DNA of 64,000 bases from Parietichytrium sp. I65-24A (GCA_012862575.1 BLSF01000056.1:124001-188000), one strand, 5' to 3'; counted from the stretch's first letter, positions 53,201 through 61,927 are shown. Numbers and translations are program-made. The notes: generated by a model not told the origin, from the sequence alone.

Positions 53201-56200
53201 CCCGCCGGTCTTGGTGAGCGAAAAAACTAACCCTGGGCCATCGTTTCGTTCCATGCACATCAAAGGCGACGCCTTGGAATCTAGTTGCTCTGAATGAAAA
53301 GTTGAGACACCATACAGAATGGCGTGTTGGAAAAGCACACTGGCATTTACAAAGTCCAGCGGAAAACCGAGGGCACTTGCAAAATCGGCACGCTCTTTAC
53401 TCGATAGGTACTGTTTGACAGTCGCAACGACAGAGTCCTCCAGGAGGACTCGATATATTGGGGGCCCGGACCCAAGACTGTCCCGCGCTTCAAGTGTCGT
53501 CCCGTTCGACCTCTCCTCAGTGATGAGTACGTTTTCGATTCTAGCCCCTTGCTCCTGAAAGGAGGTAAGATTGTCCACTAAGGAGGACACTTGTAATCCA
53601 GACAGAACCAGGTGCACGGATGCGATGCTCTGAAAGATGCTGGAGACCGGGGTATCTGACCAGAGGCTCCCAGAGTCCAATGCATTCCGCAAGTTCAAAG
53701 ATACCCGATTGACTCTGCACGCCACGTCCGAACGGACCAAGACGGGAGGCATAGTTCGCTTTCGGTGTTTAAAAGGTTTAGACCCTGGCGGTTTTGCTTG
53801 ATCTGGTTGAGTGGCAAGAGCAGTGCATTTGGCTGCGGCCAATACCAGCAGGGCGCAAGTGAAAGGGGTCAGCTGTACCATTATTGTTTCGGTGCTGAAG
53901 CAAGTGGTTTGAACATGAAGGCCAAGCTGGCTCGAGGACTCCACCAGAGAGGTTCCGATGGCCACGGTGCCTTCGAAATGCGGCACCTGAATGATTGGGC
54001 GCAGTTCTGCGTTGATTTGGTTCCTGCACAAAACCTGTGCTCCGGATCCGGCAAAGTTGATTTTGGCGGTCATGCCCACATCACTCGTGCAAGATATATG
54101 AGGCACTGTGACACAAACAAGAGTGGACAAGTGCAAGCAAACTGGGAGCAGGTCCATATCAACTTGCACATTTGCGCTATCAAAAAACTTTGCGAGAAAT
54201 ATGTTTTCGACTTTGCGCTCGCCATCAAGAGGGAGAAGCACAGACGCTCTTTCCACCCGCAACGGAGAGAAGCTCGATCCGTTGGTTTGCCCGAGATGTT
54301 GGGTGGAGTTACCAGCCCCATCCAAGCTACGTTCTGGAGAAGGCGGTTCGGACATGGCATCTGATTCGTTGTTTTGGCCGTTATTGAACCCAAATGTCTG
54401 CTGGAGAAGAGAGAACATTTCCTGGGAAATTTCGTGCTCCCATTGCAGAACCGAGCGGACAGCTTCCATGTTAACTTGCAGTGGACAAGATCTCACTGCG
54501 AATCCAATCAGATTGGGAGTGGCAGTGTGGCACTCCCGGAGAATGGTTTTCAAAACTCGCGAGCTTAAGATCCGCACCGGGAAACCGCGAAAAAACACTT
54601 GGCTTTGAAATAGGCTTGCATTGCCAGGCTTCTTGCTCTGCTCAAATATTTGCAAGGTGCGCTTGTCATCGTCCATGAGTCTCAGCTCAGCTCGATTGAG
54701 ACTTAGGCCAGCGCAAACCAAATCCTTATCTAACGAGTCGAACACGAGGTTGAGCACAGGCTCGAACAACTTCAGCTCGAGCTCGTTGTACAAGCCAGGT
54801 GCCACAAAACGTTTCAGGGATTCTTTGCCTCCCGACGATGTCGCGACTGTTGCTGCTGTGAGTGAAGAAATCGGCTCAAGTACATCGCACACAATTTCTG
54901 CGGCACGGTAAAGAAGTCGGCTGTGCGCTTTGAGGGTAAGTGAGCCCAACCGTGCTGCAGCACGGAAATTTGCCTCCGCTGGCGGCTCTTTCCTGCTTTT
55001 GCTTGGGGAGGTCGGGTACTCTGATGAGTTTGGGCTCGCGGGACCAGGTTTGCAAAGCTCCGCGAGGCCATGGAGTTGCTCTAAAGAGAGAATCGTCGCT
55101 GCGAGATTCTCGGGCTTGAGCGCCTCCGATTCCACAGCCGAGGCAGCAGATTGTATCGTCGGCTGGTATGTTTCTGGCAACAGATGACGAAGTTTCGATT
55201 GCTCTTTGGAGATGAAGAGCTTGGTTTGTCGGATGATGACCCGTGAGCTAAAGAGCTTTCGGGAGAGGTCTCTTTTAATCCTAGCATGATTCGATTGTTG
55301 CGTTGCTTGGCGTGAACCGGCAATGATGAAAGCTGTTCCTGGAGCACTGAAATTATGGGTATCGTGGTGCAATCCTGTGTTCCCAAATCCGTGATCTGAT
55401 TGCGGGTGCGGTTTCCCTGCACCTGGCCGTGGTCGAAGTGCATGAGCGAGATGCAAGTGGAGACCCCCTCGAATTTGTACGTCGCTGAATGCAATACCGA
55501 ACGAAGCCGTTGGCACGGTGGGTGGTGTGCCGGGCTTGAGCTCGGAAAGTGAACATTGAGCTTGCGGAAAAGTACAAAGAACATCAACAGGTAATGGGGT
55601 GAGCTCTTTGCGAGGTTTGCGAAGCATATTGCTATACTCTGCAGCAAGCTGCTTGAGCGTGGCGCCGGCTGCTCCTTGCTTGAACTTGGGGAAAGCAGGC
55701 CTCGCACTAAATTCCTGGGGCTTGGAGGCAATGAGACCGAAAAATTCGCAAGTTCCACGCACAAGGAGCTCATCAACACGCATCGAAAAGGGGCCAAAGG
55801 CGGCGTCTAATTCGGCTGGCGTTAGAGTAGGCGAATTTCTCTTCGCAGTTTTCTCCGGAGGTAACGACCTGTCACAGAGCGGTGAAAATGCTCGAATTCG
55901 AGCAGCTTTGTCCGAGCGGCGATACAGGGAGGTGCCAACACAGCACTCTTTTTCGCAATGGATGCGGACTGTTTCGAGCGGATTCTCCCGGTGGAAAAAA
56001 CTCCAACAAAACCATGGGTGGGGCATTGCGTCTAAGATGGAGGCGACGGCTGGAGTATGATCTCTATTTGTTACTCCCCACAGCGCGATGTCATGGTAGG
56101 TTCCGAGTGCTTCTTCATATCGGCTTATACGAACCAAATCGACATCAATGCAAGCCTCAGCATAGCTGTGTTGCTTGTTTGCAGTCAGATCATTGACAAC

Positions 56201-58378
56201 GCGAGCCTCCACTGTGATCCCATTAATGCGGAGTCGCGCAAGTTCCACAAGAGAGCTTGTCTTGGTCGATGCGCGGCCTGGTGACGGATATTGCTCGTAG
56301 ACGGACTTTGGAGGCGACCCGGTGTTGACTCCTTCGACTTGTACGGATCCCATATTTGCGACGGGAACCGCTATAGAATTGACAGCTGCCAAGTGTGCAG
56401 TACGGTTCCTCTCTTTCTCTGAATCTGCCACTGGCTTGTGCAATAAAAACGATATATTCACGCGATCGATTCGAAGACCGCAAACAGAAAGGAATCTTTT
56501 TCGCTGCCGAGCATTTACAAGCGCCGCCATCCTTGCTTTTCCGGCAGCCCGTGCCGAAGCTGCAGCATTGGAGATCATCTCTGACTCTAGGGAGTCCATT
56601 TCATCGCCATCCCCGACAACCACCCCCCAAGCCCAAGAAGCCCAGGAAGGCTTTGACGACTCCGCTGCAGCGACCTCGCCCTTCATATCGGTAGAGACGA
56701 TGGGCTCCTCAAGACCGACCGTGGGCTCCTCCCGCAACTCTAAATGCTCAAACGTTGGCTCAGCGGGGAGTGAGCTCTTAGGTTTTTGCAAAGCTTGCTC
56801 TCGAAGCTGAGCAGCTAGACGAAGCTCCTCTTGGTACTCCGCAACCCTTGAGGGTCCGTCAGTATCGGAATCATCGCCACTACTGCGCTCCGAACTAGTC
56901 TCGACCTCGTCTGGCAGCACCATCAGCTTCCCCAACATGATGAACTGTTCTTCACTCACGGAGATGTCAAGGCTTCGAATGTTGATATCAGATATCACGA
57001 GCAGAGCCCAGTCGAGATCGTCTTCGGTGTCATGCGGATAACGTACGGGCCGCGATCTCCATTTCTCGTTTTCTATGTCACAGAGCAAGGGAAGGAGGCA
57101 CGTTGCATCTTTGTACGGATCGCTCTCGTAACCGAGGCCATCCCTGCGGTCAGCGTCTTGAACTTGCTCTGTCCAGTCGGTATCATCATCCTCGGCGATA
57201 AATGTTTCACTCGTCGACTTTTTGATCAAAGTCATCGCGCTTTGTATAAATAAGTTTCCGGAGCTAGTCGACTTTCGCATCCCGGCATTGTTGGTATTTT
57301 CAGGCGGGGGAGCCGTTTTCAACTTTTCGTTTGCACCCGCAGAGGCTGTGCGGCTCACTGAAGCACCCTGAGGAGCCGAAGATTGGGTCGTTTCGTCTAA
57401 TATTGGGCCAGAAGCATCCCCCACGCTGATGCGGCCGCGAATAGCAATGCATGCTCGCCGCAAGACAGGCATCTCGATTGTGACAGGCTTGCCTCTGGCG
57501 CCGCGCAGAGAGGCTCTTTTCCCGGTGGTTATTGGAGAGCCAAAGTCGAAGGCCTTCGTGTTACGGGAAGCCGCATCATCCGACGAGCGGCGCGCAGTCG
57601 GGGTTTCGGTACCAGAGTGAATAATTTTGTCGAGATTGATCGTCAGGTCCTTCACTTCGCAAGCTTTGAAGATTCCTTTGTTCTTCCCTTGGGGCTCTTG
57701 AAAACTAACTTTCCATCCAGCCGCGGGATCCGCTGAGAAAACAGATAAGGATCGAAATGAGGCTGAAAGGACCACATTCGCATGCTCGTATTTTAAGACC
57801 AGGTCTGATATCTCGATAGTAGCATTGGCGACGATTTTTTTAAGGGCGTCGCGAAGCCACCCCCCCGTTTGGGTCTCCTCCGCAACTTCGTCGCCTTGAG
57901 TAGCTCCCGGGGCTACGCCCGGACCACTTGATGCAGTCTCATCGCCACTCTTGCTCCTGCCCTCCTTGGTCTGGAAGTTGCCCCCCCCTTCTGAATTGTC
58001 CGAAGTGAAGGAGCTAGCAGACCTCATGGAGCTATTTCTCTCGTACCGCAGCTGAAGCCTCCTGAATTGAAGCTCTGATCTCGCAGTGAGGATGATTTCT
58101 ATCGTGCTCACCTTGATGTGAATGGGCTGGGAGAGCAGCTTTCTCCAGTGAATCTGGATCCTGAGCTCCTTGATAAACCCTCTGGAGAACTCGAACGTGA
58201 GGGGAATTTTCAGAACCTCTTGTAGCACGTCAAGCCTCAGTTCCAAATCGCGCAAGATGATGTCCCCACCCACCCCCAGCGTCTCTATATTGATATTGAG
58301 AATATACTTTGACAAGTTGCTTGCCAATGTCTGAGTCAGGTACCGCTTCAGCGGCCCCATCAAATATTCGCTAAACAT
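44267..58378 (-). CDS. VPS13: VPS13-family bridge-like lipid transfer protein, 4,703 aa
   Basis: Giant single-exon gene. The frame is open to 58435 but the codon there is TTG; the first ATG at 58378 gives MFSEYLMGPLKRYLTQTLAS, in register with the canonical chorein start. The chorein N-terminus (~1-110; NINIETLGVGGDIILRDLEL, IHWRKLLSQPIHIKVSTIEI) scoops lipid from one membrane; the following ~2,400 residues are the repeating beta-groove. The VAB/SHR-BD adaptor region lies about residues 2,550-3,700 (FLYPAELVCDIQS, RIQNNSDRALRILSVF). Near 4,250-4,450 is the VPS13-C/ATG2-C-type segment (SVGAGVYDLFYIPLKAIRHG, GVARGWTSLLYHFSEGAL), and the last ~150 residues form a PH-like domain. No UBA or WWE domain is evident. 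Function by family: bulk phospholipid transfer at ER contacts. It is longer than yeast Vps13 (~3,140), chiefly through acidic, Ser-rich insertions. Confidence 0.93.
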   Translation of the reverse strand: MFSEYLMGPLKRYLTQTLASNLSKYILNINIETLGVGGDIILRDLELRLDVLQEVLKIPLTFEFSRGFIKELRIQIHWRKLLSQPIHIKVSTIEIILTARSELQFRRLQLRYERNSSMRSASSFTSDNSEGGGNFQTKEGRSKSGDETASSGPGVAPGATQGDEVAEETQTGGWLRDALKKIVANATIEISDLVLKYEHANVVLSASFRSLSVFSADPAAGWKVSFQEPQGKNKGIFKACEVKDLTINLDKIIHSGTETPTARRSSDDAASRNTKAFDFGSPITTGKRASLRGARGKPVTIEMPVLRRACIAIRGRISVGDASGPILDETTQSSAPQGASVSRTASAGANEKLKTAPPPENTNNAGMRKSTSSGNLFIQSAMTLIKKSTSETFIAEDDDTDWTEQVQDADRRDGLGYESDPYKDATCLLPLLCDIENEKWRSRPVRYPHDTEDDLDWALLVISDINIRSLDISVSEEQFIMLGKLMVLPDEVETSSERSSGDDSDTDGPSRVAEYQEELRLAAQLREQALQKPKSSLPAEPTFEHLELREEPTVGLEEPIVSTDMKGEVAAAESSKPSWASWAWGVVVGDGDEMDSLESEMISNAAASARAAGKARMAALVNARQRKRFLSVCGLRIDRVNISFLLHKPVADSEKERNRTAHLAAVNSIAVPVANMGSVQVEGVNTGSPPKSVYEQYPSPGRASTKTSSLVELARLRINGITVEARVVNDLTANKQHSYAEACIDVDLVRISRYEEALGTYHDIALWGVTNRDHTPAVASILDAMPHPWFCWSFFHRENPLETVRIHCEKECCVGTSLYRRSDKAARIRAFSPLCDRSLPPEKTAKRNSPTLTPAELDAAFGPFSMRVDELLVRGTCEFFGLIASKPQEFSARPAFPKFKQGAAGATLKQLAAEYSNMLRKPRKELTPLPVDVLCTFPQAQCSLSELKPGTPPTVPTASFGIAFSDVQIRGGLHLHLAHALRPRPGAGKPHPQSDHGFGNTGLHHDTHNFSAPGTAFIIAGSRQATQQSNHARIKRDLSRKLFSSRVIIRQTKLFISKEQSKLRHLLPETYQPTIQSAASAVESEALKPENLAATILSLEQLHGLAELCKPGPASPNSSEYPTSPSKSRKEPPAEANFRAAARLGSLTLKAHSRLLYRAAEIVCDVLEPISSLTAATVATSSGGKESLKRFVAPGLYNELELKLFEPVLNLVFDSLDKDLVCAGLSLNRAELRLMDDDKRTLQIFEQSKKPGNASLFQSQVFFRGFPVRILSSRVLKTILRECHTATPNLIGFAVRSCPLQVNMEAVRSVLQWEHEISQEMFSLLQQTFGFNNGQNNESDAMSEPPSPERSLDGAGNSTQHLGQTNGSSFSPLRVERASVLLPLDGERKVENIFLAKFFDSANVQVDMDLLPVCLHLSTLVCVTVPHISCTSDVGMTAKINFAGSGAQVLCRNQINAELRPIIQVPHFEGTVAIGTSLVESSSQLGLHVQTTCFSTETIMVQLTPFTCALLVLAAAKCTALATQPDQAKPPGSKPFKHRKRTMPPVLVRSDVACRVNRVSLNLRNALDSGSLWSDTPVSSIFQSIASVHLVLSGLQVSSLVDNLTSFQEQGARIENVLITEERSNGTTLEARDSLGSGPPIYRVLLEDSVVATVKQYLSSKERADFASALGFPLDFVNASVLFQHAILYGVSTFHSEQLDSKASPLMCMERNDGPGLVFSLTKTGGSPLLVLKAKPIDIVIHPSLLGFVSAFVHVLGCAAGKRGNIGGEATQGLHSQASKRKSRLGAILPRLQVQLDESRVFVPVENTFVRPSRALVIAVSSVTCTDSKHLHLDSLRVSLCRYMLGLDMQERASEIGPLGAYFGDQLKFLEPPGVVLKQFAISVVVDQNPADLSISVGASVDPVLVQVERDLVEFGTRLAKEFEAFKDSLVTLLWQFPNQNLSLNSPVISNLITKRFRKLVPETHRVQLSNSERSELDREEPVAKLSLDLSIQSISVSLSTCRSKQPSYEFARFSVEGIVVEQRANSKHCTIQISGMALRSLTAGNIFEFARGKTHAIAISYAKQAKDRTTVSVELTERVEICVPKAFLQDLLHLTENDSKMFEPFPQEMERIFSRVSLARSRISTIAKERANRYPFVEADLSSKVLVSTKLVAPGITIVILADREGPWFKLSADQTFLQVSMHSFGRMEADFVGVGCLMERSPVPGLTKEQETVIVQPFDIRCSLATSGFGTNAARVSLEITDARVSISKDHLVTILGVQSAFETLKPVSHNPKPKKKKKKLKPVTTPSRDGCESDLTPDGHDFENMKRIYDMGEREGDYLHPDPGQIVFGALGSPGDFTSLGSVWDETLDSAARSCIEPGHQLYSKHNAATHRHVEDWVTLKWQYFEPRVIQTVDLAASLPIPLDVAEAAIHQPSLLENHLECQLFYWDVIHKLYVKVREFNVPLENDHASPLRKNRALEEFAEAFADLVDMSMDEGGRGRVQQSGTSGLSDESQTFPLRLNDSRIPPSRTWLLRWRAATPDSAVVRTRIDDRLAVCAALSRSIRVYSVAHRSFLYPAELVCDIQSLRLAVLHSAIPYHHSKLYRRRGDASTAAESKKGDEELFVISSQGFRLHVQEQLSSRRMRVGALSAEVSVQDFGFLTITQLSRAEDIWMTFVKTRDHVSDALSESVFLESKAWKWHISSRTIVPMHYGVHAFAKDLESVERKLRDLQDARDGVALEEKVPVANGPDASLQYLLINSTERVLWFGQYGTAEVLRVEPGQAQSYSWRVSKPYLRTGAKERRLLSYYFEDQSSEKQETQLSKDQTIQDLVTAEVKRREAESRSFEPLMRFAMDSTHKLREPGTWSRPVNIDALGVHKRAVVFSAVNKTQDSVFFGTEPCSVLWISAQRGENGLQTIVRLLPSHFIVSKVPIPLKIRVFNREHDLAMCSEDAIRASATGIAEEEAEPEPQQNNDPAKDPLEPQQSAEGDNGMQKEEFTEAPIGYAFERDFDFNFGGAGALGLMCPDVESVASITPFVNKDGREGTVHSELSVELRVSDEEAVGEWSGPVPIDIKVLGHEPQLVQVPSATDSMQSLWLWIHIRQASIRTKTNEMQRAWYVVELWPTAFVYNHTPWPIHCLIREQNRLEQLQFALKKSVRDFASAGAWPAIEGEPDTSISNSTEKSDPGHSSGSELRWSVESGHLQALYLDPRKDQVLCFAREQLGDRQELLRWSSPPLRLDDTLFKSITVRFLDRTPAGNSRSITLAHRSLGLEMAASSERVVVEARALSGFASLFAHIMSPIRIQNNSDRALRILSVFRIDDEEMKRNSGFHEDSVNSSESLDLSWERTELTAIRVALEGAVTVDGVQNGLKTENATELSSTWSSPISLEEPDEHIIAIPVSDQENLSGWVTQFLCKVEYDPKHHCTSITFRNRIIVHNESNCKFHLVTESPFLTDSGARNVLPASELGSKSTLTPNSFFCKDPLPQRKRIFEARRQLEERRRSATGQSPSGWGAPNTWKSTVGNSPATLQRARAFSEWIMNRRPTSEDGSESAARPGSAHGNPGDKDGKVVDAQGSVTESAAPNAPEHLQNSEKVPEDEEKPYRLLSTLFRVSCAWSSSEPSALWSDPICVPSLNHEGSWAQHFTLQLSETQTASFVCQAKEEDGIIHVGFYEQVQPDIVFQNQLQVPVTVAMAESRSGWQLTSGKKQTNFALTVAPKHSILFNWVLLKRVTSVPFEILRLSDVEGVEGSEPSKVPALPEEQENGDSEISSNLATEMEDSLFEELQAYEICRPESRCVMMFAEGQRVSIFAANESAKKSRSFKVLIDSENGSDPKLLEATEEESSAKTVTGIHEVQDDSFVGKVSSQVINRVEGDFLCDFNVFRPPITRRRAVSQSSEADAPPTQAMQQGGAAPHDESEQDQTNAVLVSVRREISTWDVVIHGPAKQPFGTSEVSTKDEVEERTTGEVLAPGLTPGSQLLPLGSRVPTRKLNVLVFVYDLQISLFDNALETIHARGRRVEISFLTSLCKLSGTGLLDAIKVWQYNTVASRAQWMQVDSYVPESEIPVAFHMLEDEEESERESALTNKLYNSSGSSFWTDDTEVARIKRDRILMAVNFTQSVKQSGVKFPHQFTDVCMRLAPAAVAVEDSLLRRLAMAVTPMMATIVAQQQVVKSWSMPPKRDVAKFSTERDSKEESQLVSSAGKGFAIESRDRWIRPLWLNAMDKRIYIGRLRLSELHVVSTVRTSSLPMFVGIDRTPLKFSAVGLANIFENVSDMRKELLANYIADAILGSPALLGSLEILGNPAGFVRSVGAGVYDLFYIPLKAIRHGYGPGGILRGVARGWTSLLYHFSEGALMSLSGFSSSVARNLDRLSMDEGYAAQREQMRRRRTQSSKNEVRGSGVSVMNFKATIAEDRVMEDEEEREAVRGLILRQGSPSGNRRFEEEVPSEYYDELLDFTESLKHRRPGAGSGRFGVAKGIARGFVGLSQGVVGAATGIVSKPLESAAQEGWGFGSVLKGVGIGLVGAVTKPISGAADFVAQTSGGIMQEAGLGPASGPSLMRNRRALQSVAHPSLRLSWKVLATNESFVHSDRVLCFGKLAEAVLTTDRIVLFIVSVGKGISDICEFTSVPWALLDAIEESFQDQLKMSLKVSLEEEMIRRMNQVLGLRRRSSSATSEASGTEAHTVQQTIDIVFASKQDRREFAKLAVSLHRRNRTYH

Positions 58379-59494
58379 GTTTCCCTTCGCTTCCCCGAGC
58401 CTCGGCCCAAACAAACCGGTTGTCTCGGCCTTCAACTCCTCAACTCCTCAAATCCCGTCCCAACGGGCGGAACAGACTTATCCCTCCACACAATCACACA
58501 ATCACACCTTCACACCTTCAAGCGTTTCCCGGCCTTGCCACAGTTCTCGTCCTTCTACCGCCTCCCGTTCTGAAAGACAGTCTTCCGGCTCTGCGGCGGA
58601 ACGGCCGCCGCTTGGCGCTCCGCGATGCGATCCGCCGGCCGTCCTCGCGTACCGCCCCGGTGTCCTCTGCCCTTCCTTCTCCCGCTCTCTTCCTTTTTCC
58701 TTTTTCCTCTTTCCTGTCTCCTTCCTTCTTTCCGTCATCTATCTAATCTATCTCATTCATTCTATCTATTCTATCTCCCTCATCTCCGCAATCTCCGCCG
58801 CTCGTAGCGATCCGAATATGACCCGACCTAGTATGTGGCGGCTCTGTGGAGCCGAAAGGCCACACATGTATTCATGTATTCATCATGTATTCATGTATTC
58901 GTTCATTCACATGCGAACTTGAACTTCCTGTCAATGAACATTGACTGCGAATCCTTTTCAGTCAAGGAACATGGACATGAACCATGCGCGTAACATTCAT
59001 CCGCTGCGACACCGCGCGAGCCGCGATGTGGATCGAGGATCGAGGATCGAGGACTGAGGACCGAAGACTGTGAGTGAAATGTGGATCGCAGACGAATAGC
59101 TGAGTAGCTCTGCATGACTCGTGCGACATGACTCAACTGCGCGAGTTGCCGATGGATGGAGGACCGTGAGGTGCTCGGTGCTCGGTGCTCGATGTTCGAT
59201 GCTCGATGTGGAATGTAGATTAGAGAGTGCAGCTGAGTTAGTCTGCACATGACACTTGCGAAATGTGTCCGTGGTAAACTTGTGATGAAGTTGGTGGAAT
59301 TTCGAGCGAGTCTCATGACCATGGGGCCCAGAGATGCAACTTTTCGACAGTTTTGCGTGCCCGAGCCTGTTGGAAAGGATTGGTCTCGACTCATGCCGGC
59401 AGGAGATAAGAAGATGAAACAAAAAAATGTGGTGAGTGAAGCGGATGCTAGCTATTTGTACAAGTTGACATCGCGAGAGTGTTTCCCGGTGCAT
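58379..59494. other. 1.1 kb intergenic region upstream of VPS13
   Basis: Both neighbours are on the - strand. It is rich in simple repeats: CTAT-type 58735-58775, CATGTATT 58864-58911, GGATCGA 59032-59060, GTGCTCG/ATGCTCG 59171-59210. Open frames here are low-complexity translations of the repeats. No gene seen. Confidence 0.5.
58735..59210. repeat. four distinct short tandem repeats upstream of VPS13
   Basis: ATCTATCT/ATTCT (58735-58775), CATGTATT (58864-58911), GGATCGA (59032-59060) and GGTGCTC/GATGCTC 7-mers (59171-59210). Each has a different unit of 4-8 bp and a few imperfect copies. Confidence 0.75.
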
Positions 59495-60226
59495 CTAAGC
59501 GAGTTCCTGGACCGGAACGGACAGAGAGGGAATCTCTGTGATGAATATGTCGCGACTTTCGCGGCAGTCGTTGACTTCGTCGTGAATGCGCAAGTTGGTT
59601 GGGTCACATGCTTTCAGGTCCAAGTCCTTCGTGAAGCACAGACCGACTTCTGACAGGTATTGCTTGCCAGACTTCCACTGGCAGCCGAGCATCGGCTCAA
59701 AGCCGTACTTTGCTTTGAATGCGGACTTGATCTGCTCCTCACTGTATGGCGAACTGTCATTGGGAGCAAGATTTGCGCTGTCAAGTGCAGGTTTCGGATC
59801 GTACTTTTGCCTGGTCGCGAGCGTTGTATTAAAGTATTCAATCTGGTCCTTAAACTTTGAGCAGGTGCCGTGCTTGGTCCACTCGTGCCTCCAAAAGCGC
59901 TCGTTGTTTTCGAGCTGCGTTTTGTGCGGGTTTTCCATCAGGCTTGGCCAGAAAGTGTCGAGCAAGGCCTCGATCGATCGAACTTTATCAAATTCGAAGT
60001 CCTCTGACGTACACTGGCAAGGGTAAGTCTTCGCGCGCGTCTCGCCCACACGGGAAGGCCACAACCCATGAATTGTCCAATGGTCAAGCTTCTCCTTGTA
60101 GTGCGGGGGCCACTGCAGCGCAAGCAGGTAAAAATCGTAACTATTGTCGCCCTCAGTGCACTGCCCGGCTCCAAAGCCAAAGAGCAATAAGGCGGATAAG
60201 AGGCACAACGCGAATTTGGCACACAT
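59495..60226 (-). CDS. secreted ribonuclease T2, 243 aa
   Basis: Endoribonuclease that cleaves RNA through 2',3'-cyclic phosphates, acting in lysosome/vacuole or outside the cell. The frame is open to 60289 but starts there with GTG; ATG 60226 places a clean signal peptide first (MCAKFALCLLSALLLFGFG then AGQ). CAS1 is WTIHGLWP with catalytic His53; CAS2 is FWRHEWTKHGTC with His114/Glu115/Lys118/His119. Cys residues paired in the family (CQC, HGTC, LGC, LKACD, NDC) are present. The protein ends shortly after the last conserved Cys, so there is no C-terminal extension. Likely roles are RNA scavenging and turnover in the endolysosome. No neighbour suggests another role. Confidence 0.95.
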   Translation of the reverse strand: MCAKFALCLLSALLLFGFGAGQCTEGDNSYDFYLLALQWPPHYKEKLDHWTIHGLWPSRVGETRAKTYPCQCTSEDFEFDKVRSIEALLDTFWPSLMENPHKTQLENNERFWRHEWTKHGTCSKFKDQIEYFNTTLATRQKYDPKPALDSANLAPNDSSPYSEEQIKSAFKAKYGFEPMLGCQWKSGKQYLSEVGLCFTKDLDLKACDPTNLRIHDEVNDCRESRDIFITEIPSLSVPVQELA

Positions 60227-60639
60227 CTTGCCTTGCAACACCGATTGTCTGCGGTCTCCAGCGTCTCTCCTGCCTGTCTTCCGCGTCACAGTCCTTCAAA
60301 TCTCGTCCGTCCACTCCGTTCGCGCTCACTTGCGCTTCGTGGTCAGCAATATCTTTCCGCGCACAACAGACGAACAGAAAGGACTACTACTTCGTCCGGT
60401 AGGCCGTTGCAATACCATAGTGATTAGTTGAGCACCCCTCAACAGACTACATGAGTTAGGTTTTCATTCACTGTCAATTGAAAAACAGCGAGAAGAATGT
60501 GGAGGACCGAAGATGAGGGAAAAAGATATGCAAGATCTTGGTTCTACAGTGAGGCACACTCGAGCGCACTGCACAAACGAACGAGCGGCGCTCGAATACG
60601 ATATAATAAAAGTAAGGGTAGGGGTTGTTGTCGAAGCGT
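60227..60639. other. intergenic region between RNase T2 and RPI
   Basis: 413 bp, both neighbours on the - strand. Nothing recognisable beyond a short AT-rich stretch near 60600. Confidence 0.5.
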
Positions 60640-61359
60640 CTATTGTGGGGTCCTGGTGCTGACAGTTCCATCCTCGTTGCCAAAGAAGGCCTTGGAGGCC
60701 ATGTTGACAAAAAGTCCAGTGCAGACCATCCCTGGGATGGCATTCAAGGAGCTCTCGAGTTCAGCGACGTTGTTGATGTTGCCAAAGTCAGCATCGACCA
60801 CAAAGTTTCCGTTATCAGTCACCACAGGCCCTGCTTTGGCCACTGCCATGCGGAGTTTGGCAGTAGCGCCCATCCTTTCGAGGCGCTTCATGATTGGCAC
60901 GTAGGCCATGGGCACCACTTCAAGAGGGACGCCCTTCTTCCACTGCTCACCAAGTACCTTGGAGTCCTTCCTAAAGTCTGCGCACACAACAAATGTCTTG
61001 GCGCAGGACGCCACGATTTTCTCCTGGGTCTGGCAGCCGCCCCCTCCCTTGATGCAGTTCAGCCCAGCGTCCACTTCATCTGCTCCGTCGATGGCGACGT
61101 CCAGCTCTGGGCAGCCTTCCAGGTCCCCGAGCACCAGTCCATTCTCCACGATGAGCTGCTTGGCCTGGAACGACGTCGGCACGCACACAACCTTGAGGTT
61201 TTCTGCGCGAACTCTCTCCGCGAGGCGCACCACAGCGTACGCGATCGTGGACCCGCTGCCAATGCCAATCTTCTGACCATCACGCACGAACTCGTCCACC
61301 GCTGCTCGTGCAGCCAGATCCTTTGCGCGTTCCACTCCTGTAGCCATCGCCCTCAGCAT
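60640..61359 (-). CDS. RPIA: ribose-5-phosphate isomerase (type A), 239 aa
   Basis: Interconverts ribose-5-phosphate and ribulose-5-phosphate in the non-oxidative pentose phosphate pathway. Single exon; ATG 61359 (MLRAMATG), with a second ATG at 61347. Family motifs: [12 protein letters not shown] phosphate loop (~32-43), AIDGADEVD with catalytic Asp91/Asp94, [14 protein letters not shown] with Lys104 and general base Glu113, then [11 protein letters not shown] and [16 protein letters not shown]. There is no transit peptide, so it should be cytosolic. The KGGGGCxTQEKIV form and the block '[13 protein letters not shown]' are closest in feel to animal/amoeba-type RPIA and unlike plastid types (KGrGGAllREK), judged by eye. 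A dense pyrimidine repeat lies immediately upstream. Confidence 0.97.
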   Translation of the reverse strand: MLRAMATGVERAKDLAARAAVDEFVRDGQKIGIGSGSTIAYAVVRLAERVRAENLKVVCVPTSFQAKQLIVENGLVLGDLEGCPELDVAIDGADEVDAGLNCIKGGGGCQTQEKIVASCAKTFVVCADFRKDSKVLGEQWKKGVPLEVVPMAYVPIMKRLERMGATAKLRMAVAKAGPVVTDNGNFVVDADFGNINNVAELESSLNAIPGMVCTGLFVNMASKAFFGNEDGTVSTRTPQ

Positions 61360-61390
61360 TGACTAGCCTTGCTCTTTCCGAGTTCCTTGT

Positions 61391-61509
61391 TCCTTCTTTC
61401 CTTCTTTCCTTCTTTCTTTCTTTCTTTCTTTCTTTCCTTCCGATCCCTTTGCCTGCGTTTCTTTCTCTCTCTCTCTCTCTCTCTCTTCTCTTCTCTTCTC
61501 TCTCTCTTG
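61391..61509. repeat. (CTTT)n and (CT)n tract immediately upstream of RPI
   Basis: CTTT/CCTT tetramers at 61391-61440 and CT-rich repeats at 61461-61509. Read on the RPI sense strand this is an almost pure purine (GA/GAAA) leader directly before the start codon. Confidence 0.9.
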
Positions 61510-61927
61510 AGTCTATGAGATCTCTTCCAAACATTGCAACTATTGCAACCTTTCCCTCGTTTCGACGCGCCGGTTCTCCGCCGAGAACCCGCCTCCCCGT
61601 CCGGTTCCGCTCGCTCAGCGCTCCTCTACCACTCTCTACCCCTTCCTCTACGCTTCCGCACTCGTGTTCTGCGAGTCTGGTGTGCTCTGCGATGCAGGGG
61701 AGTTGGGTGGTTGGCCTTCGGAGATGGTTGGTTGCCTTTCCCTCCGTAGGAGTCCGTGCATGTCCTAGTATTTTCCGTGACTGGAGCGCGATGGGGTGGT
61801 AGAGGGTGAAAGATGTATTAGGTAGCGCGGCGAAGAGGAAGAGGCAAAGGAGGTTGTTAGGAAGAGCGAGAAGTGTACGCGGCGAGGACCGCGGCAGGTC
61901 ACTTAGAATATAAGGTAGTTCGTTGGT

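Noticed and set aside
58903-59494. Minus-strand frames of 163 and 165 codons between VPS13 and RNase T2
   Set aside because: Much of the sequence is translation of GTGCTCG and GGATCGA tandem repeats (SIEHRAPSTEH, SSILDPRS); not protein-like.
59249-59653. 134-codon + strand frame at the 3' end of RNase T2
   Set aside because: Half overlaps RNase T2 antisense; no domain; likely chance.
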